Shown here: piece after piece, positions 11,013-21,267 of the stretch
Layout of the letters: each line of letters begins with the position of its first letter
Numbering within the stretch: the first letter of the stretch is position 1
Assembly: GCA_949317995.1 (NCBI GenBank)
Contig: OX439045.1
Location: forward strand, 46,829,693 to 46,893,692
Direction of reading: 5' to 3'
Source of the DNA: Acholoe squamosa
Taxonomy: Eukaryota; Annelida; Polychaeta; Phyllodocida; Polynoidae
DNA length: 64,000 nucleotides
The notes under the pieces: generated by a model
Database searches by the model: none
What the model saw: the letters and a program-made list of their open reading frames with translations, nothing else
What the model was told of the DNA's origin: nothing
Translations under genes and position numbers: made by a program

Positions 11013-11966
11013 TCAGCAATGCAATTGAGATTGGCAAAGTCTATCTAATTCCAAAAGTTCATTTTTATGATTATGTAAATATGTAAAAACAGAATTAGAT
11101 TTCCAGTTTACCTTTTTCTTAATGGAGTCTATACTGAGTCCAGCATCCTTCAACATAGTAGCACTACCATGCCTAATTGAGTGAGTGGAGACTGAACCCT
11201 TGATACCAGCACGTAGAGATAAAGATTTCAACCTCGAATTAATATATTGGTACTGTAGAGGAACACCATTAAATTTAAATAACAAATCACTCGCACCCCT
11301 ACCTGCGCACAATTTTCCTAAGTCTTTACAAGGACATAACAGTGAGGTATCATCCCTACATAAGTATATGTTAAAAGAATGGGCACCAAGCTGGTCAGTT
11401 TTAGAAGTATTAATATGCAGACTAGCATAACTTTTAAATATTTTAACATCACCTACCCTTAGTGTATGGGGAGAAGATACAACATGTCCTATCCTGAGGA
11501 CACCTCTATAACATAAGAGAATAGCTAACCAAAATTTCAAGTCAGCCCTGCTGGAGAGGTCCAAATATGATCTTATACATAACATTTCTTTTGGACTCAA
11601 AGGATGAATAACCCTAGTAGGAACAGCATAATTTCTACCAATACCATCCAACACCTTTTTTAGCATGAAATTACCGCTATGGTCTAAGCCACCCCTAAGC
11701 TTTTGATGATACCAAATGGACGATAAATAATTCCTTACAGAAGAAGGTTTCATATATTCAGATAAGTATACTGCATATGTAGCAGCCTGTGAGGGAGAAC
11801 AAGGAAAATTAGATAAATTGAATTTATTACAAAATTTTTTATACCTGTTAAGCTGTTGTTTCCTTGTTCTCCTCGTATTCTCTGATACACCCTTCGTTAA
11901 AAGACACTCTTTTCTTTTTTGTAACCTTTTCCATTCTGGAATTAAAGCAACACATATCATTTTCAA
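11013..11966 (-). CDS. Tyrosine recombinase (integrase of the DIRS-type element)
   Basis: This is a site-specific recombinase of the phage-integrase (tyrosine) family, thought to integrate the circular DNA copy without target duplication. The open frame has 317 codons, but the first codon is TTG and the first ATG lies two codons later. An amino-terminal SAM-like domain (about 25-110) precedes the catalytic domain (about 125-310). Visible catalytic residues are R158 (GVLRIGH), K189 (TSKTDQ), H262-S-I-R265-H266 and the nucleophile Y296 (VFTYLH), giving a full R-K-HxxR-Y set. It overlaps the end of the RT-RNase H frame by 119 bases in another frame, as is usual for DIRS elements. The protein appears complete and potentially active. 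Confidence 0.9.
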   Translation of the reverse strand: MKMICVALIPEWKRLQKRKECLLTKGVSENTRRTRKQQLNRYKKFCNKFNLSNFPCSPSQAATYAVYLSEYMKPSSVRNYLSSIWYHQKLRGGLDHSGNFMLKKVLDGIGRNYAVPTRVIHPLSPKEMLCIRSYLDLSSRADLKFWLAILLCYRGVLRIGHVVSSPHTLRVGDVKIFKSYASLHINTSKTDQLGAHSFNIYLCRDDTSLLCPCKDLGKLCAGRGASDLLFKFNGVPLQYQYINSRLKSLSLRAGIKGSVSTHSIRHGSATMLKDAGLSIDSIKKKVNWKSNSVFTYLHNHKNELLELDRLCQSQLHC

Positions 11967-13842
11967 GAAGAGAGTTTACACATTTGTCCAGAACACCCTT
12001 GTAAGCAAGTCTAGAAAGTTGGTCGGCCAGGATATTATCCTCTGACCTAATATAAGTTGCGTACACCTCCACATTATTGATGAAACAAAGCCAAAAAATT
12101 TCTCTAAGCCATTCTATACAAAGTTTATTTTTAGACCTACCGGTATTTATCATAGCTAGCACTTGCATATTGTCAGTAATGCAATGTATTCTTTTATTTT
12201 TACAGCCAGATATCCAACGTCTAAGACCCATAAGAAGAGGATATAACTCGTATACATTTATATTTCTATGGTGATTTTTCAAATTATCTAGTATTGGTGG
12301 TTGAGTAAAATGACCACTACCTAGACTGAATTTATCGTAAGACGTCCAGTCACCATATAAATAATCTTTACCCATCCAAGCCCCGAAGCCTTTCATGGAT
12401 GAATCCGAGTACATTGGAGTATCGAACAGATCATTTAAGATCAAACTTTTACCATTAAAAGTATTGCAGAATCTCAACCACCATTCCATATCATTCCTTG
12501 TACACTCAGAAATTTTTATAATACCTCTAGGCCTTGCCCTGGCACAAAGATCAAAAATTCTGCGACTAAAAGTTCTCCCACCTTTAACCACTTGGGAGCA
12601 AAAGGACATGAGACCTCCAATCCTCTCCAGGGTCTTCTTGGAAATAAATTTCCTATTGACATAATTTAACAAAATGCCCTTCATTTTGTCTATCTTATCT
12701 TTAGGTAGAGTTAACTGCAGTTCAACAGAATTAATCAGAATACCTAAAAATTTGCACTCTTGTGCTGGATCGGTTACCTTTTCCTTGGAGATGACAAAAC
12801 CCATATATTCCATACATTCCACTAGTAAATTTCTCTGTCTGAGGCATTCTTCATAAGAATTTGCAATAATTATAAAATCATCTAGATAATTTACAATTCT
12901 TTCTACACCGTAGAATTTAGCAACCTCCACAATAAAATCAGATATTCGATTGAATATATAAGGGGCGCATTTGAGTCCAAAAGTTAACCTGTTGCTTACA
13001 TAGAAACCTTCACCTTGACCAAAATCCCACCTAAAGCCCTGGACACCAGTGTGGGGGCCATAAACATTAATGGTTCTATAGGCAGATTTTAAATCTACTA
13101 CGCTCATAAAGTCACCTCTATCCAACTGAGCTGTGACCGTACCAATATTATTGTAAGAGAATGTAGAACTAGTCTCGTCCATATAGTTATTAATTGAAAT
13201 TTTTTCCGGCATGCTGCAATCCGTTATAGGTCTTAATCTACCATTTGATTTTTCAACACCACCAAGAGAGTGGATACACTGTGGTTTGTCCTCAACTTTA
13301 GACACGAGACCAGCCTCTAACTCCTCTCGCAATATGCTACAAAATTCATCATAAAAATTCCCTTCAAGAATGGACTTATAATTTTTGCAATCGTAAGAAG
13401 TATTGCACGCAGGGTCAACTATCTTAAACCCTTCAACAAAACCCTTCCACAAGAATAAGGCCTCTTTACTTTCTATATTTATGATACCCTTCTGGGTTAA
13501 GTAAGGGGCTACTCTACATGGTAAAATTTGAGCTTTCTCCCCACCAATGTAATGAACACACGTACATACACCTTCAATACAATCGTCATATACCCTGATG
13601 CTGGGCAGGTCTGCGACACTGACAATAAAAAGGGGTTCAATACACACCTGTATTGGGATATTACCAGTAACATTTATATTATTTTCTAACGAATTAAATT
13701 CTTGGAAAATAGTTTGTTCTGCTACGGACTCAGTTGAAAGAACACAATCCTTAACCCTCTCCGTATGATTTACCTCCTGTACTGGAGTTTGTGAAGGCAA
13801 GTCGACATCTACCACACCTACCATAACTTGGTCAGGCACCAA
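11848..13842 (-). CDS. Reverse transcriptase-RNase H (pol) of the DIRS-type element
   Basis: This 664-residue frame copies element RNA into DNA. The first about 170 residues have no motif I recognise. The RT fingers and palm span about 175-400, with VVDLKSAYR (D250), LTFGLKCAPYIF, and YLDD at 319-322. RNase H follows at about 475-612, with D480 (MYSDSS), E532 (VYELYP), D557 (CITDN) and a final acidic DNILADQLSR near 602-612. The carboxy-terminal 40 residues are lysine-rich. There is no aspartic protease and no DDE integrase, as expected for DIRS elements, and no methyltransferase-like domain. It starts 45 bases after the gag stop and overlaps the recombinase downstream. No internal stop. Confidence 0.9.
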   Translation of the reverse strand: MVPDQVMVGVVDVDLPSQTPVQEVNHTERVKDCVLSTESVAEQTIFQEFNSLENNINVTGNIPIQVCIEPLFIVSVADLPSIRVYDDCIEGVCTCVHYIGGEKAQILPCRVAPYLTQKGIINIESKEALFLWKGFVEGFKIVDPACNTSYDCKNYKSILEGNFYDEFCSILREELEAGLVSKVEDKPQCIHSLGGVEKSNGRLRPITDCSMPEKISINNYMDETSSTFSYNNIGTVTAQLDRGDFMSVVDLKSAYRTINVYGPHTGVQGFRWDFGQGEGFYVSNRLTFGLKCAPYIFNRISDFIVEVAKFYGVERIVNYLDDFIIIANSYEECLRQRNLLVECMEYMGFVISKEKVTDPAQECKFLGILINSVELQLTLPKDKIDKMKGILLNYVNRKFISKKTLERIGGLMSFCSQVVKGGRTFSRRIFDLCARARPRGIIKISECTRNDMEWWLRFCNTFNGKSLILNDLFDTPMYSDSSMKGFGAWMGKDYLYGDWTSYDKFSLGSGHFTQPPILDNLKNHHRNINVYELYPLLMGLRRWISGCKNKRIHCITDNMQVLAMINTGRSKNKLCIEWLREIFWLCFINNVEVYATYIRSEDNILADQLSRLAYKGVLDKCVNSLLENDMCCFNSRMEKVTKKKRVSFNEGCIREYEENKETTA

Positions 13843-13887
13843 ACAAAAATCATTACAAGCTATGGGACATCGACCACCTACAGTTTC

Positions 13888-14931
13888 CTATTCATTCCTG
13901 GATTTTAGGCATTCAGTTTTACCATGCCCAGAGGAACTGCATCCACTGCAAACATGTCTATACTTGCAGGGGTCCCTTACACAGCCTTCCGCTCTATTAA
14001 AAGCATAGCAAGAATTATTTGAGATTTTTTGTTTGGTACCATTCCTCGTTTTGGTGGCATAAGCCTTCTGTGCTTGAACAGTACCATCATATGATAATTG
14101 TCTCAGAATGTCAGAGTTGTCTATAATCCCAAAAGCTTCTATCCCATCCTTGTTTGCCCTGGTCCTAACTGATTTGTCGTATGCCAAAAGGGCTGCTACT
14201 GTATACATTCTTGTACCAGCTTTCTCAACCAGAACTTGGAGGTGCTTTAACATGCCCTCCACATCACTGTTATTTTTGTAATAATCCAAGACAAAATTCA
14301 AGTTGACTAACATTAATTTCTCAACGGTGTCGATCTTTTCCCGTTTTTTTACATATATTTCATGGTCAAACTCACCACATTTGGTATTGGTGTGAAGCTT
14401 GGATGCAGAGGAATCTACTGACGACCCTCTTGACGACGACCGAGGTCTGTGACGAGCGGAAAACGATCTTCTGCGACGACCACGATGCTCGACATCGTCC
14501 CACCTCGAACCGTTACTAAGGACGCTCGGAGACCGCTGCCTGGTTACGCGGCTGCGCCCTTGGTGATGTGACGTCATCGGTCGTTGACAAACATTCGCAC
14601 GTGCATGCTGCCACGCCCCCTCAGTAGATTTCATCTCGTCTTTCCTGTCCTTTCCAGCCACCAACTCCTGCAGCAAGCCTTTGATACTGCACAACTCGTC
14701 TTCCAACGACTCCAGTCTCTCCGTCTGGTCAATGAGCTGTTCTCCTTCCAAACCCTTATTGTGGTTGGGTGAGATGGATCTCCGATCCACCCCAGAAGAT
14801 TCCAGCTCACTCGCAAATCCTGAATTGACCGATTCCACCGTTTTCTTTGCCGATTTGGCCAATTTTTTAGAGGCCATAGCCGCTTTGGCAACTCTAGTTG
14901 ATTTTCTCCCCATCTTGATTTGAAAAATCAA
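13888..14931 (-). CDS. Gag-like protein with CCCH and CCHC zinc motifs (DIRS-type element)
   Basis: The frame has 347 residues. The amino terminus is basic (GRKSTRVAKAAMASKKLAK), then comes a predicted coiled-coil-like stretch (TERLESLEDELCSIKGLLQE), an Arg/Ser-rich region (about 125-180), and a conserved-looking helical domain. The carboxy end carries CYAFNRAEGC-x5-C-x3-H (CCCH type) directly followed by CSGCSSSGHGKTEC (C-x2-C-x4-H-x4-C knuckle). This fits an RNA-binding nucleocapsid-like role. The first ATG, or the ATG six codons later (MGRKSTRV), could be the start. It lies just downstream of the A1 promoter-like repeat. Confidence 0.82.
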   Translation of the reverse strand: MIFQIKMGRKSTRVAKAAMASKKLAKSAKKTVESVNSGFASELESSGVDRRSISPNHNKGLEGEQLIDQTERLESLEDELCSIKGLLQELVAGKDRKDEMKSTEGAWQHARANVCQRPMTSHHQGRSRVTRQRSPSVLSNGSRWDDVEHRGRRRRSFSARHRPRSSSRGSSVDSSASKLHTNTKCGEFDHEIYVKKREKIDTVEKLMLVNLNFVLDYYKNNSDVEGMLKHLQVLVEKAGTRMYTVAALLAYDKSVRTRANKDGIEAFGIIDNSDILRQLSYDGTVQAQKAYATKTRNGTKQKISNNSCYAFNRAEGCVRDPCKYRHVCSGCSSSGHGKTECLKSRNE

Positions 14932-14951
14932 ATATCAATCAAGAAAAACCG

Positions 14952-15158
14952 TTAAAATTCCAGGGAACACCCAGCGTGGTGTTACCTGTACAGGTGAATA
15001 CGAGCCAATTGACGGTTAGCTTGAACCCGCCCCCTTTTATACCAGTGGAGTTGTTGACCATGACGTCACACTATGACATCATTGGTATCCTTACGAGCTG
15101 AAAGTAGTCCCTAACCGTCCGCGGCTAATTATATAAATATACACGAGTGTATATAGTT

Positions 15159-15163
<5 letters not shown>
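14952..15163 (-). promoter_or_regulatory. Split direct repeat A1 with promoter-like CRE and TATA boxes
   Basis: This 212-bp outer repeat lies upstream of gag on the minus strand. It has a perfect palindromic CRE, TGACGTCA, at 15061-15068, and a TATA-like TATAAAA at 15035-15041 (minus) followed by a G-rich GGGGGCGGG. The spacing and direction point toward gag at 14931. The same elements recur in A2 at 8124-8131 and 8098-8104. A CRE would make transcription cAMP/CREB-responsive; that is inference from the site only. Confidence 0.6.

Positions 15164-15210
<47 letters not shown>
15161..15210. repeat. (AT)n tract at the right edge of the DIRS-type element
   Basis: A pure AT run directly joins the A1 repeat, mirroring the tract at 7741-7772. 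Confidence 0.85.
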
Positions 15211-15214
<4 letters not shown>

Positions 15215-15534
15215 CGTGTTAATTCTTATGCTCTGTGCACTCACTGTAGTATAGGATGAGTTTAGTTATATATACATTAATTGTAGAACATGATGAAGCT
15301 ATGAGATTATTAGATGTTAGTGAGCAGTTTACAATTATATCCCAAAGGGTAAAGTGGCAATTGTTTTGTACATTATTCAAAGTTAAATAATCTAGGTGGT
15401 AAAGGGTATATTTTACTGTGACATTATGAAGAGAGAGGATATAGGGCACACCCTAGGTTAAAGGAAATTATGCAAGGTACTATACAGCTGGCAGTGAAAT
15501 TCTGACACTTTGGCAAGTGCTATATTATAACCCG

Positions 15535-15840
15535 TTTCCATAAGACCGAGTTTGAGGCGCACCTTATAAGGCACACCTCAAACTCGGCCTTATGGGATCA
15601 GATTGAGTATGTGTATGAGGTGCACCGTATACACAAGCTATTACAATAGTTGAAGAACATTGTTGGTAAGTGGTTTACAATAACTTAAGTGTAGAACGGT
15701 AATGGGACAATTCGGGTGTACACCATTTAAAGTTGTAAAAACTCTGCCCGTAGAGAGGTAAAAGGGAAAGTGTCGGCCCATGTCATTGACACAGCAATTA
15801 TATCTTGTGACATAGTTCATTGCGGTGTGTGTGTAGATGT
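15535..15840. repeat. Hairpin-headed dispersed repeat, copy 2 of 6640-6885
   Basis: Bases 15538-15595 form a perfect-looking hairpin: CCATAAGACCGAGTTTGAGG pairs with CCTCAAACTCGGCCTTATGG around CGCACCTTATAAGGCACA. The rest matches 6650-6885. Confidence 0.65.
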
Positions 15841-16100
15841 TCAATTTCAATAAAACTGTTACATATAGTTGATAAAGCATTCTGTTGTTTATTTCTCCAT
15901 ACACTCTAATCAGGGTGGTTTAATGGTTCAATCCAATAATCAAAGTCGAAGAGTACATCTTACATTATCATAGTGACCATTTCTTGAATATCAAAGTTTC
16001 CTATAATGGCGTACGAGAGACCCAAAAGTATATATCTAGTCAGTTCACTTTAGGGCAAGCAGGAGATGCTACAATATTAAATTTTGAAAAAAAAAATGCA
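15840..16100. other. Non-coding
   Basis: I recognise nothing here beyond simple AT-rich sequence. Confidence 0.4.
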
Positions 16101-16119
16101 AATATTTAGCAGGCATGGT

Positions 16120-16340
16120 GACGGCTAGGTGACGGGTGTATTAGAGTGAGTGAGTAATAAATGTGTAACGCCATTTCGACAGCTAAGGTCATATTCATGA
16201 CGAGAACTACATTACACAATTTCACAGGGAAATGTGTCAGTGCCCGTGCATTATGTGCACCACGCACATCCCGAGGGGATAGGAAAGAGGAGAAATAGAC
16301 CCTTTTAAGTGGGCTATTGAAGCCCGGGGTGTATTAGAGA
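16120..16340. repeat. SINE-like dispersed repeat (GAGTGAGTGAGTAA type), copy 1
   Basis: The sequence starts GAGTGAGTGAGTAATAAATG and continues TAACGCCATTTCGACAGCTAAGGTCATATTCATG, CAGTGCCCGTGCAT, and a GGGATAGGAAAGAGGAGA tail. The same order recurs at 45935-46215. Related GAGTGAGTGAGT...TTTAACGCC repeats are widespread in marine invertebrates. It is non-coding. Confidence 0.6.
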
Positions 16341-16388
16341 CGCATTTCAATGATGTGTAGTGTTAAAAGGTAACACACTGATGATTTA

Positions 16389-16624
16389 CAGGGCCCTGTT
16401 TTTTCCCTATCTTACGGACACATACGGACGTCCGTATGTTACATACAGACCGCCGTATGTTGGAAAATCACCTACCGGGGAGAGGTGGTATCCTAAAAGT
16501 GACATACGGACCTCTGTATGTGACTTATAGAGGTCCTTATGTGTCTGTATTTATTGTCTGTATCTGCTATGATTTTTTATCATTTTTATATATTTTAACA
16601 TAGGGAAAGACAGGCCCCAGCAGA
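16389..16624. mobile_element. Small MITE with CAGGGCCCTGTTTT termini
   Basis: The left end CAGGGCCCTGTTTTTTCCCTAT pairs with the right end ATAGGGAAAGACAGGCCCCAG. Between them are several inverted copies of ACATACGGACGTCCGTATGT. The terminal motif resembles that of the fold-back at 3237-4257. Confidence 0.6.
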
Positions 16625-16629
16625 GGCAT

Positions 16630-18925
16630 TTGTAGCACTTTTGATACTGTCGGAAGTTTTGGTCATTTTGGTCAATAATATAAATGTATCAACCTGCATA
16701 ATAGCCCTCAACTCTTTGTACAGTACAAGAACAAGGGTATCATTCTCCACCGTATTTGACCTGGGGCGTTGGGTAAATCAATTTACATAATTACCGGGAT
16801 TTTTGCAGAAGATCCTGTGTGAAACTGTTCACATCAGAACAAATAAAGTCCTAAATAAATTCAATAAATGTACAACTTACCCCTCTGTCTGTACTCCTTT
16901 AGATCCATGTTTGCTGGTTATGAAGTCTGATGCTCTCCTGATGACGCTGTCCTCTTGAGGTGCTCACTTCTCTTGTTGAGCTGCTCCGTGGACGCACTGT
17001 ATCAGCCTGAGCTGCTCCCTGTCTGCCGCTTCTGTAGTATGTGAGGTGGCGGCTTGGGGACAGGTCATTTGTGGCCACCTGGGGGTAGGGGGTTTTGTGG
17101 ATTATAGAGATGGGGATAGTGGGGGAAAATGACCTTGGGGTGCGAGACTCAATGATATCAAAATCTCCAAAGGTTTGGCAGAGGATGTTAAAACCAATAC
17201 GTTCTATTCAATTTCCTACAAACATGCATAACTTCACCTGGGTACATAATTTTAAAAATCCTGTCTGGACATCAGTACTTACAAGAAAGTTAAAATACAA
17301 TGTTAAAAGCATATCGGTGGGGGGAAACGCTGTTGTGAGAAAACTACCACCCCGCTCTCCCTCACCTGGCAAAGAATGACGTGTCCCTGAGGCTGAGAGG
17401 GTACGAACAGTAAGGGGCGTCGCTCATGAGATAGGCAGCCAATCACAGGACAGCATTATATTTTGGTCACCTGACCTACAATAATGCATGTTCTGTAATT
17501 CATGTAAAAGACATGTTTATGGATCTACAACTCCTCATTTCTCAAGAAAGGTGCGAAATCTTAATGATAAATATATGGATGTGTACATGCCATGATCTTG
17601 GACTGCATCTCGTTTCTCTTTATGGACATTGAGTTTGTACACTCATTAGAAGAAAAGTTGGATCTCCTACTTACTAGCCGACACTGGCGGCTGCGAAACG
17701 CCACCTCCTTTTAAATCATTTGACTATAACTATACATGTGTGTTTATTTCTATGGTTGGGAATGGGCAGGCAAGCAGAAAGGATACTCCAATCCACTAAA
17801 TATTGTAAACAAAGAGGTTTAGGGATGCTTAGCTTTATGACCATTGTTATAGGTCTAAAGCACCAAATTCAACATGGTGAAATATCCGATTCTTAGAATT
17901 GGCCTGTGATGTGGTGCTTTCTCTAGATTCAACATGGGGCATGATAGGTGCCTAGAGATGGCAGGGGACATGGGGATTTCAGTGACATGTGATAATAGCA
18001 TTTAAAAACGACTTGGAACACAAGGACCCTCCATTCAGAGCAGTATGCCAGTGGGCGAACTAAACGTGTCCTTTAATATACCAAACCTGAAGCACCCCGA
18101 GACTCTCTCCTGCTTCCCGAAAATGGTCTCTGAGAGACATCAAGTAAGCCCCACATCCACTTTTCTCAACGTGACCGGCAACGTTGAAACGATTCGTAAT
18201 GAGTAGCTAACGTCTTTGAGCATGGAGAGAAAGGTTCTTCCTATATTTCTATCATCTTAATTCTCTTTTTAATAAACATCGACTTTAGAGCTCGTCAGTA
18301 ATCAAAGTTATCCCGTGATGGAGATTCAACTAGCTTACCGGTACCTTACATTACTAAACAAAATAACTACCCCCACCTGTTTTTTTTGTAAGTTCTCTGC
18401 CATTTAGTTTTGTCGATTTTGTCAGCACTGTGTTTAATAAACGTGCACTACAGATTAACTATAATCTTGAGAATCAACCAAAAAACTATATACGATTGCT
18501 TTAGAAAAAGAAACAAACATGTATTCAACTTATTAAATGCTCTAATTGTTGGTGCTCTCTGGATATGCTGGAGAAATAATGATGATCATTCCATATAATA
18601 TTAATCTGCTTTGTATCAATAGTATGACGTTTTTAGTAAATGTTTTAATTCCTAATACCAACTTTCAATTATAGAATAGCTTTTCACAAATTACGTGAAA
18701 ATAATCATATGTTAACCCCATAGAGAAATTATGTTTCGTTTGACACCTTAATGCATACAGTTTGGAGATAAATATAAGCCCCTACTATTTAAAGCTTCCA
18801 TGTACTTACAACAGTCATACCCTACAATAGTGCGGACTGTCCACACTATTTCTAAAGGATGTGAACAAGGTGAAAATGAGATGATGTTCAGAATTCAATA
18901 AGATATGAAATAGCAATTGAAATAT
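16630..18925. other. Unrecognised non-coding sequence
   Basis: No exon with family resemblance, RNA gene or clear repeat was found. The open frame at 17095-17379 has no recognisable domain and no supporting context. Confidence 0.4.
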
Positions 18926-18934
18926 ATAAAATCA

Positions 18935-19260
18935 ATTACAGGAATTTTCAACATCAATGCAATGTTAATTCAACGTCAAATCAACATTGTATGAACGTTC
19001 ATCAGATAGATGATTAATCAAGAATATATGTTAATCTTTGGTTGAGCAATCTAACATTGTTCTGTGAACATCAAACCAATGTCAAATAAACCATCAAATC
19101 AACGTTGAATCAACGTGTTGTTTTTTTTTGAGTCCACGATTTTTACTGCAATCTAACGTTGTTTCCTAATGTTTGTTCAACCTATAATCAACGTTAAATC
19201 AACGTTGAATCAACGTCATTTTGTAACCTGGTAGAATTTCCCCAATATCAAACCAACAAT
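18935..19260. repeat. AACGTTGA-type palindromic repeat cluster
   Basis: The stretch has repeated direct and inverted copies of AATCAACGTTGAATCAACGT and AACATTG. Related clusters occur at 54890-55020 and 57935-58290. These look like decayed MITEs built from a palindromic AACGTT core. Confidence 0.6.
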
Positions 19261-19269
19261 GTTTCTTCA

Positions 19270-21100
19270 ATCAGAAATTTAAACTGTTAACTCTTTTACT
19301 TTTTACATTCATACTCCCGAGTGATCTTTTTAGAGGCATTAGGCTTAGCATTTCCATACTAAAATTTTCATTTTTTTTTCTCAGTGAGGTGATATCCACT
19401 AACCATGGTTTCTCATGAAGTCCTATTACTGATTCACAGAAAGTAAACCGTCCTAGATATGCCTTAGGCCTACAGCTCATCGTGTCAATGTAAAAGATCT
19501 AGAAATGGCTTAGTAATGATCCCTTTGAAACTTTTATTCATGAAATGTTTAGAATCAGTATAGTTCTACTAGATAGGATCACGTAGCCTGAGACTGTGGT
19601 TATTGTGTACCGTTAGAGCTACCAGAAAAAATGCTTTGTCACGTTAAAAATTACATTATCATTATCATGACTTACAAATGATAGTCTGTGATTGGGTGCA
19701 CCATTAAGCCATTAAATCACCTCCATGCAATCTACTAGAGTAGGGAAGTAGAGGCTCTACTACCCGACAGTTTGGGCTAGTATCACAAAACTTGCCGCTG
19801 GCCTTGTCTTTTGTGGTTCAATTCTTCACGTTTATATAGTTTGTCACCCCCCCCCCCACCCCACTGACTTTACCGTGACTGGAGGCGGGGGAGGAGACGA
19901 GAAGAAGCGCAATTCATCAGAATACAGTATGGGTGGTGCCCCCTAGTGCGCGAAGCAGGAACATGAAACAGACAAGTCCCTAGTGCCAAAAACTGTAATT
20001 ATCGACAACAATCAGCCCAATCAGCAGCTCAAATTAAGACTGCTCAAGACTGAGAATTCACTTGAGTAGGGTCTGGTGGATAATCCAGAACTAGAACCAG
20101 CTCTCTTCCTCACTATGGTCATCTGTTTGTTCACCAGAGCTCTACGACATTTCAGAGAACTTTTTTTGTTTGATTTGTACCTGATTTAGTGTTTGGGAAG
20201 AGGACATGGGTCGTATAAGTATAATATTGGTATTTCTGGAAATCAACGAGGGACTCTTTTAAAACTTGTAGAATATGGGCCATATAATGACTGTATATCT
20301 ACAATGGCATGCGAAATGAATTTCAAATCAAAGGCCCTAATCCTTGGGGGCCTGGGATAGATAATGAGATAAAATTTGAAACACCATATTAGATTAGTTG
20401 TTTCTCTTGTTTGTTTTCTTTTGTTTTGTTTTGTTTCGTTGTTGTTGTTTTTTGTGTTTTTGGGGTGTTTTTTGTTCTGGATTTTTTTGGGTTTTTTTGT
20501 GGGGGGGAGGGGGTTGTTGTTCGTGGCAAGGGGTTGCAACACTCTGTATAATAGTTAAGAAGTATTTGCCCTAATTATAAAGAAGAAAAAGCACATGCAA
20601 TGATAAACGATTTCTCTTTTATTGCACAAACTGATAGAACCACACTAAAAGTTGAATGAAAAACAATACAATTGCCATTGATATTCTAATCAATATTTGT
20701 GTAGCTCGATTGAATAAAAGTGATTCATAAATCTATTTTTCTCTAACCTCATGGAAAAGTGAAAATAAAGTTGTGTTTCTCAGAGTCCTTGAGAGTAAGA
20801 GTTAATGTGTATTATGATAGTCACGGAATGTAGGCATACATCCGTATAATAACTTCCTCATGATCACATCACATACAAATGAAATATTCGGAGTGAAATG
20901 TTATGGAAGAAACCCATAAACAAATATTATTTTGTGAGCACCATGATTATTAACATAGCATCTTCCCTTCCATGACATCATCATAAAGTTATGTACGTCA
21001 TATCAACCAAGTATTTGGCTTTTCCAAATAAAAAGAGCACTTGATATTTCAATGGATTAAAAAAAAAACTCCTTTATATGCACTGCTCCTAAAATACACC
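19270..21100. other. Non-coding; T/G-rich low-complexity block at 20390-20535
   Basis: Apart from the poly-T/G stretch at 20390-20535 and a C-run at 19848-19863, nothing stands out. This lies beyond the 3' end of the nucleotidyltransferase gene. Confidence 0.4.
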
Positions 21101-21101
21101 A

Positions 21102-21107
21102 TTTATT
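21102..21107 (-). terminator. Poly(A) signal AATAAA of the nucleotidyltransferase gene
   Basis: On the minus strand AATAAA lies about 160 bases after the stop codon at 21268. It is the first canonical signal after the stop, so the last exon would end shortly beyond it. Confidence 0.55.
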
Positions 21108-21267
21108 GTACAGATAAGGAATGTTTCATGGAAAAAAATGGTTGGTTGTCACATTAATTCAGACTATCGATATCCATGATGCTCAATATCGGAAATGACA
21201 TAGATGCCACTTTTTCTCACAATGCCAAAAATTATTACTGTTGTAAAGGTTACTAGTTACTACACTA

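Larger units (their letters stand above)
8208..13367 (-). repeat. 2,580-bp tandem duplication within the DIRS-type element
   Basis: Bases 8208-10787 repeat as 10788-13367 with a constant offset of 2,580 bp. I noticed two differences: TGTATA against TGTATC next to the junction, and A10192 against G12772, which is silent in the RT frame. Each unit holds the tail of A, B1, the recombinase and the 3' three-quarters of the RT-RNase H frame. The junction joins the RT frame (CCTTCAAGA) to the end of the A repeat (GTGTATCTAGTTCC), with 2-4 bases of microhomology. Either a recent duplication in the genome or an assembly artefact would look like this. Confidence 0.9.
7771..15163 (-). mobile_element. 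Tyrosine-recombinase retrotransposon (DIRS order; Ngaro/PAT-like split direct repeats)
   Basis: Read on the minus strand the order is: A1 (14952-15163), gag (13888-14931), RT-RNase H (11848-13842), tyrosine recombinase (11013-11966), a second partial RT plus recombinase unit, then B1 (8224-8388), A2 (8015-8226), an 83-bp spacer and B2 (7771-7935). Direct repeats in the order A1 - ORFs - B1 - A2 - B2 define the split direct repeats of Ngaro/PAT-type DIRS elements, which lack LTRs, an integrase and a target duplication. I see no methyltransferase-like domain, which favours Ngaro over classical DIRS1 or PAT. The recombinase and RT frames are open and the A and B copies almost identical, so the insertion is recent. 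Confidence 0.88.

Noticed and set aside
8605..12856. Plus-strand frames across the DIRS-type element, duplicated at an offset of 2,580
   Set aside because: Antisense shadows of RT and recombinase; duplicated only because the DNA is.
7771..15163. LTR retrotransposon
   Set aside because: No protease or DDE integrase; a tyrosine recombinase and split direct repeats are present instead.
17095..17379. 94-residue frame as a gene
   Set aside because: No domain, no splice context, composition like the non-coding surroundings.
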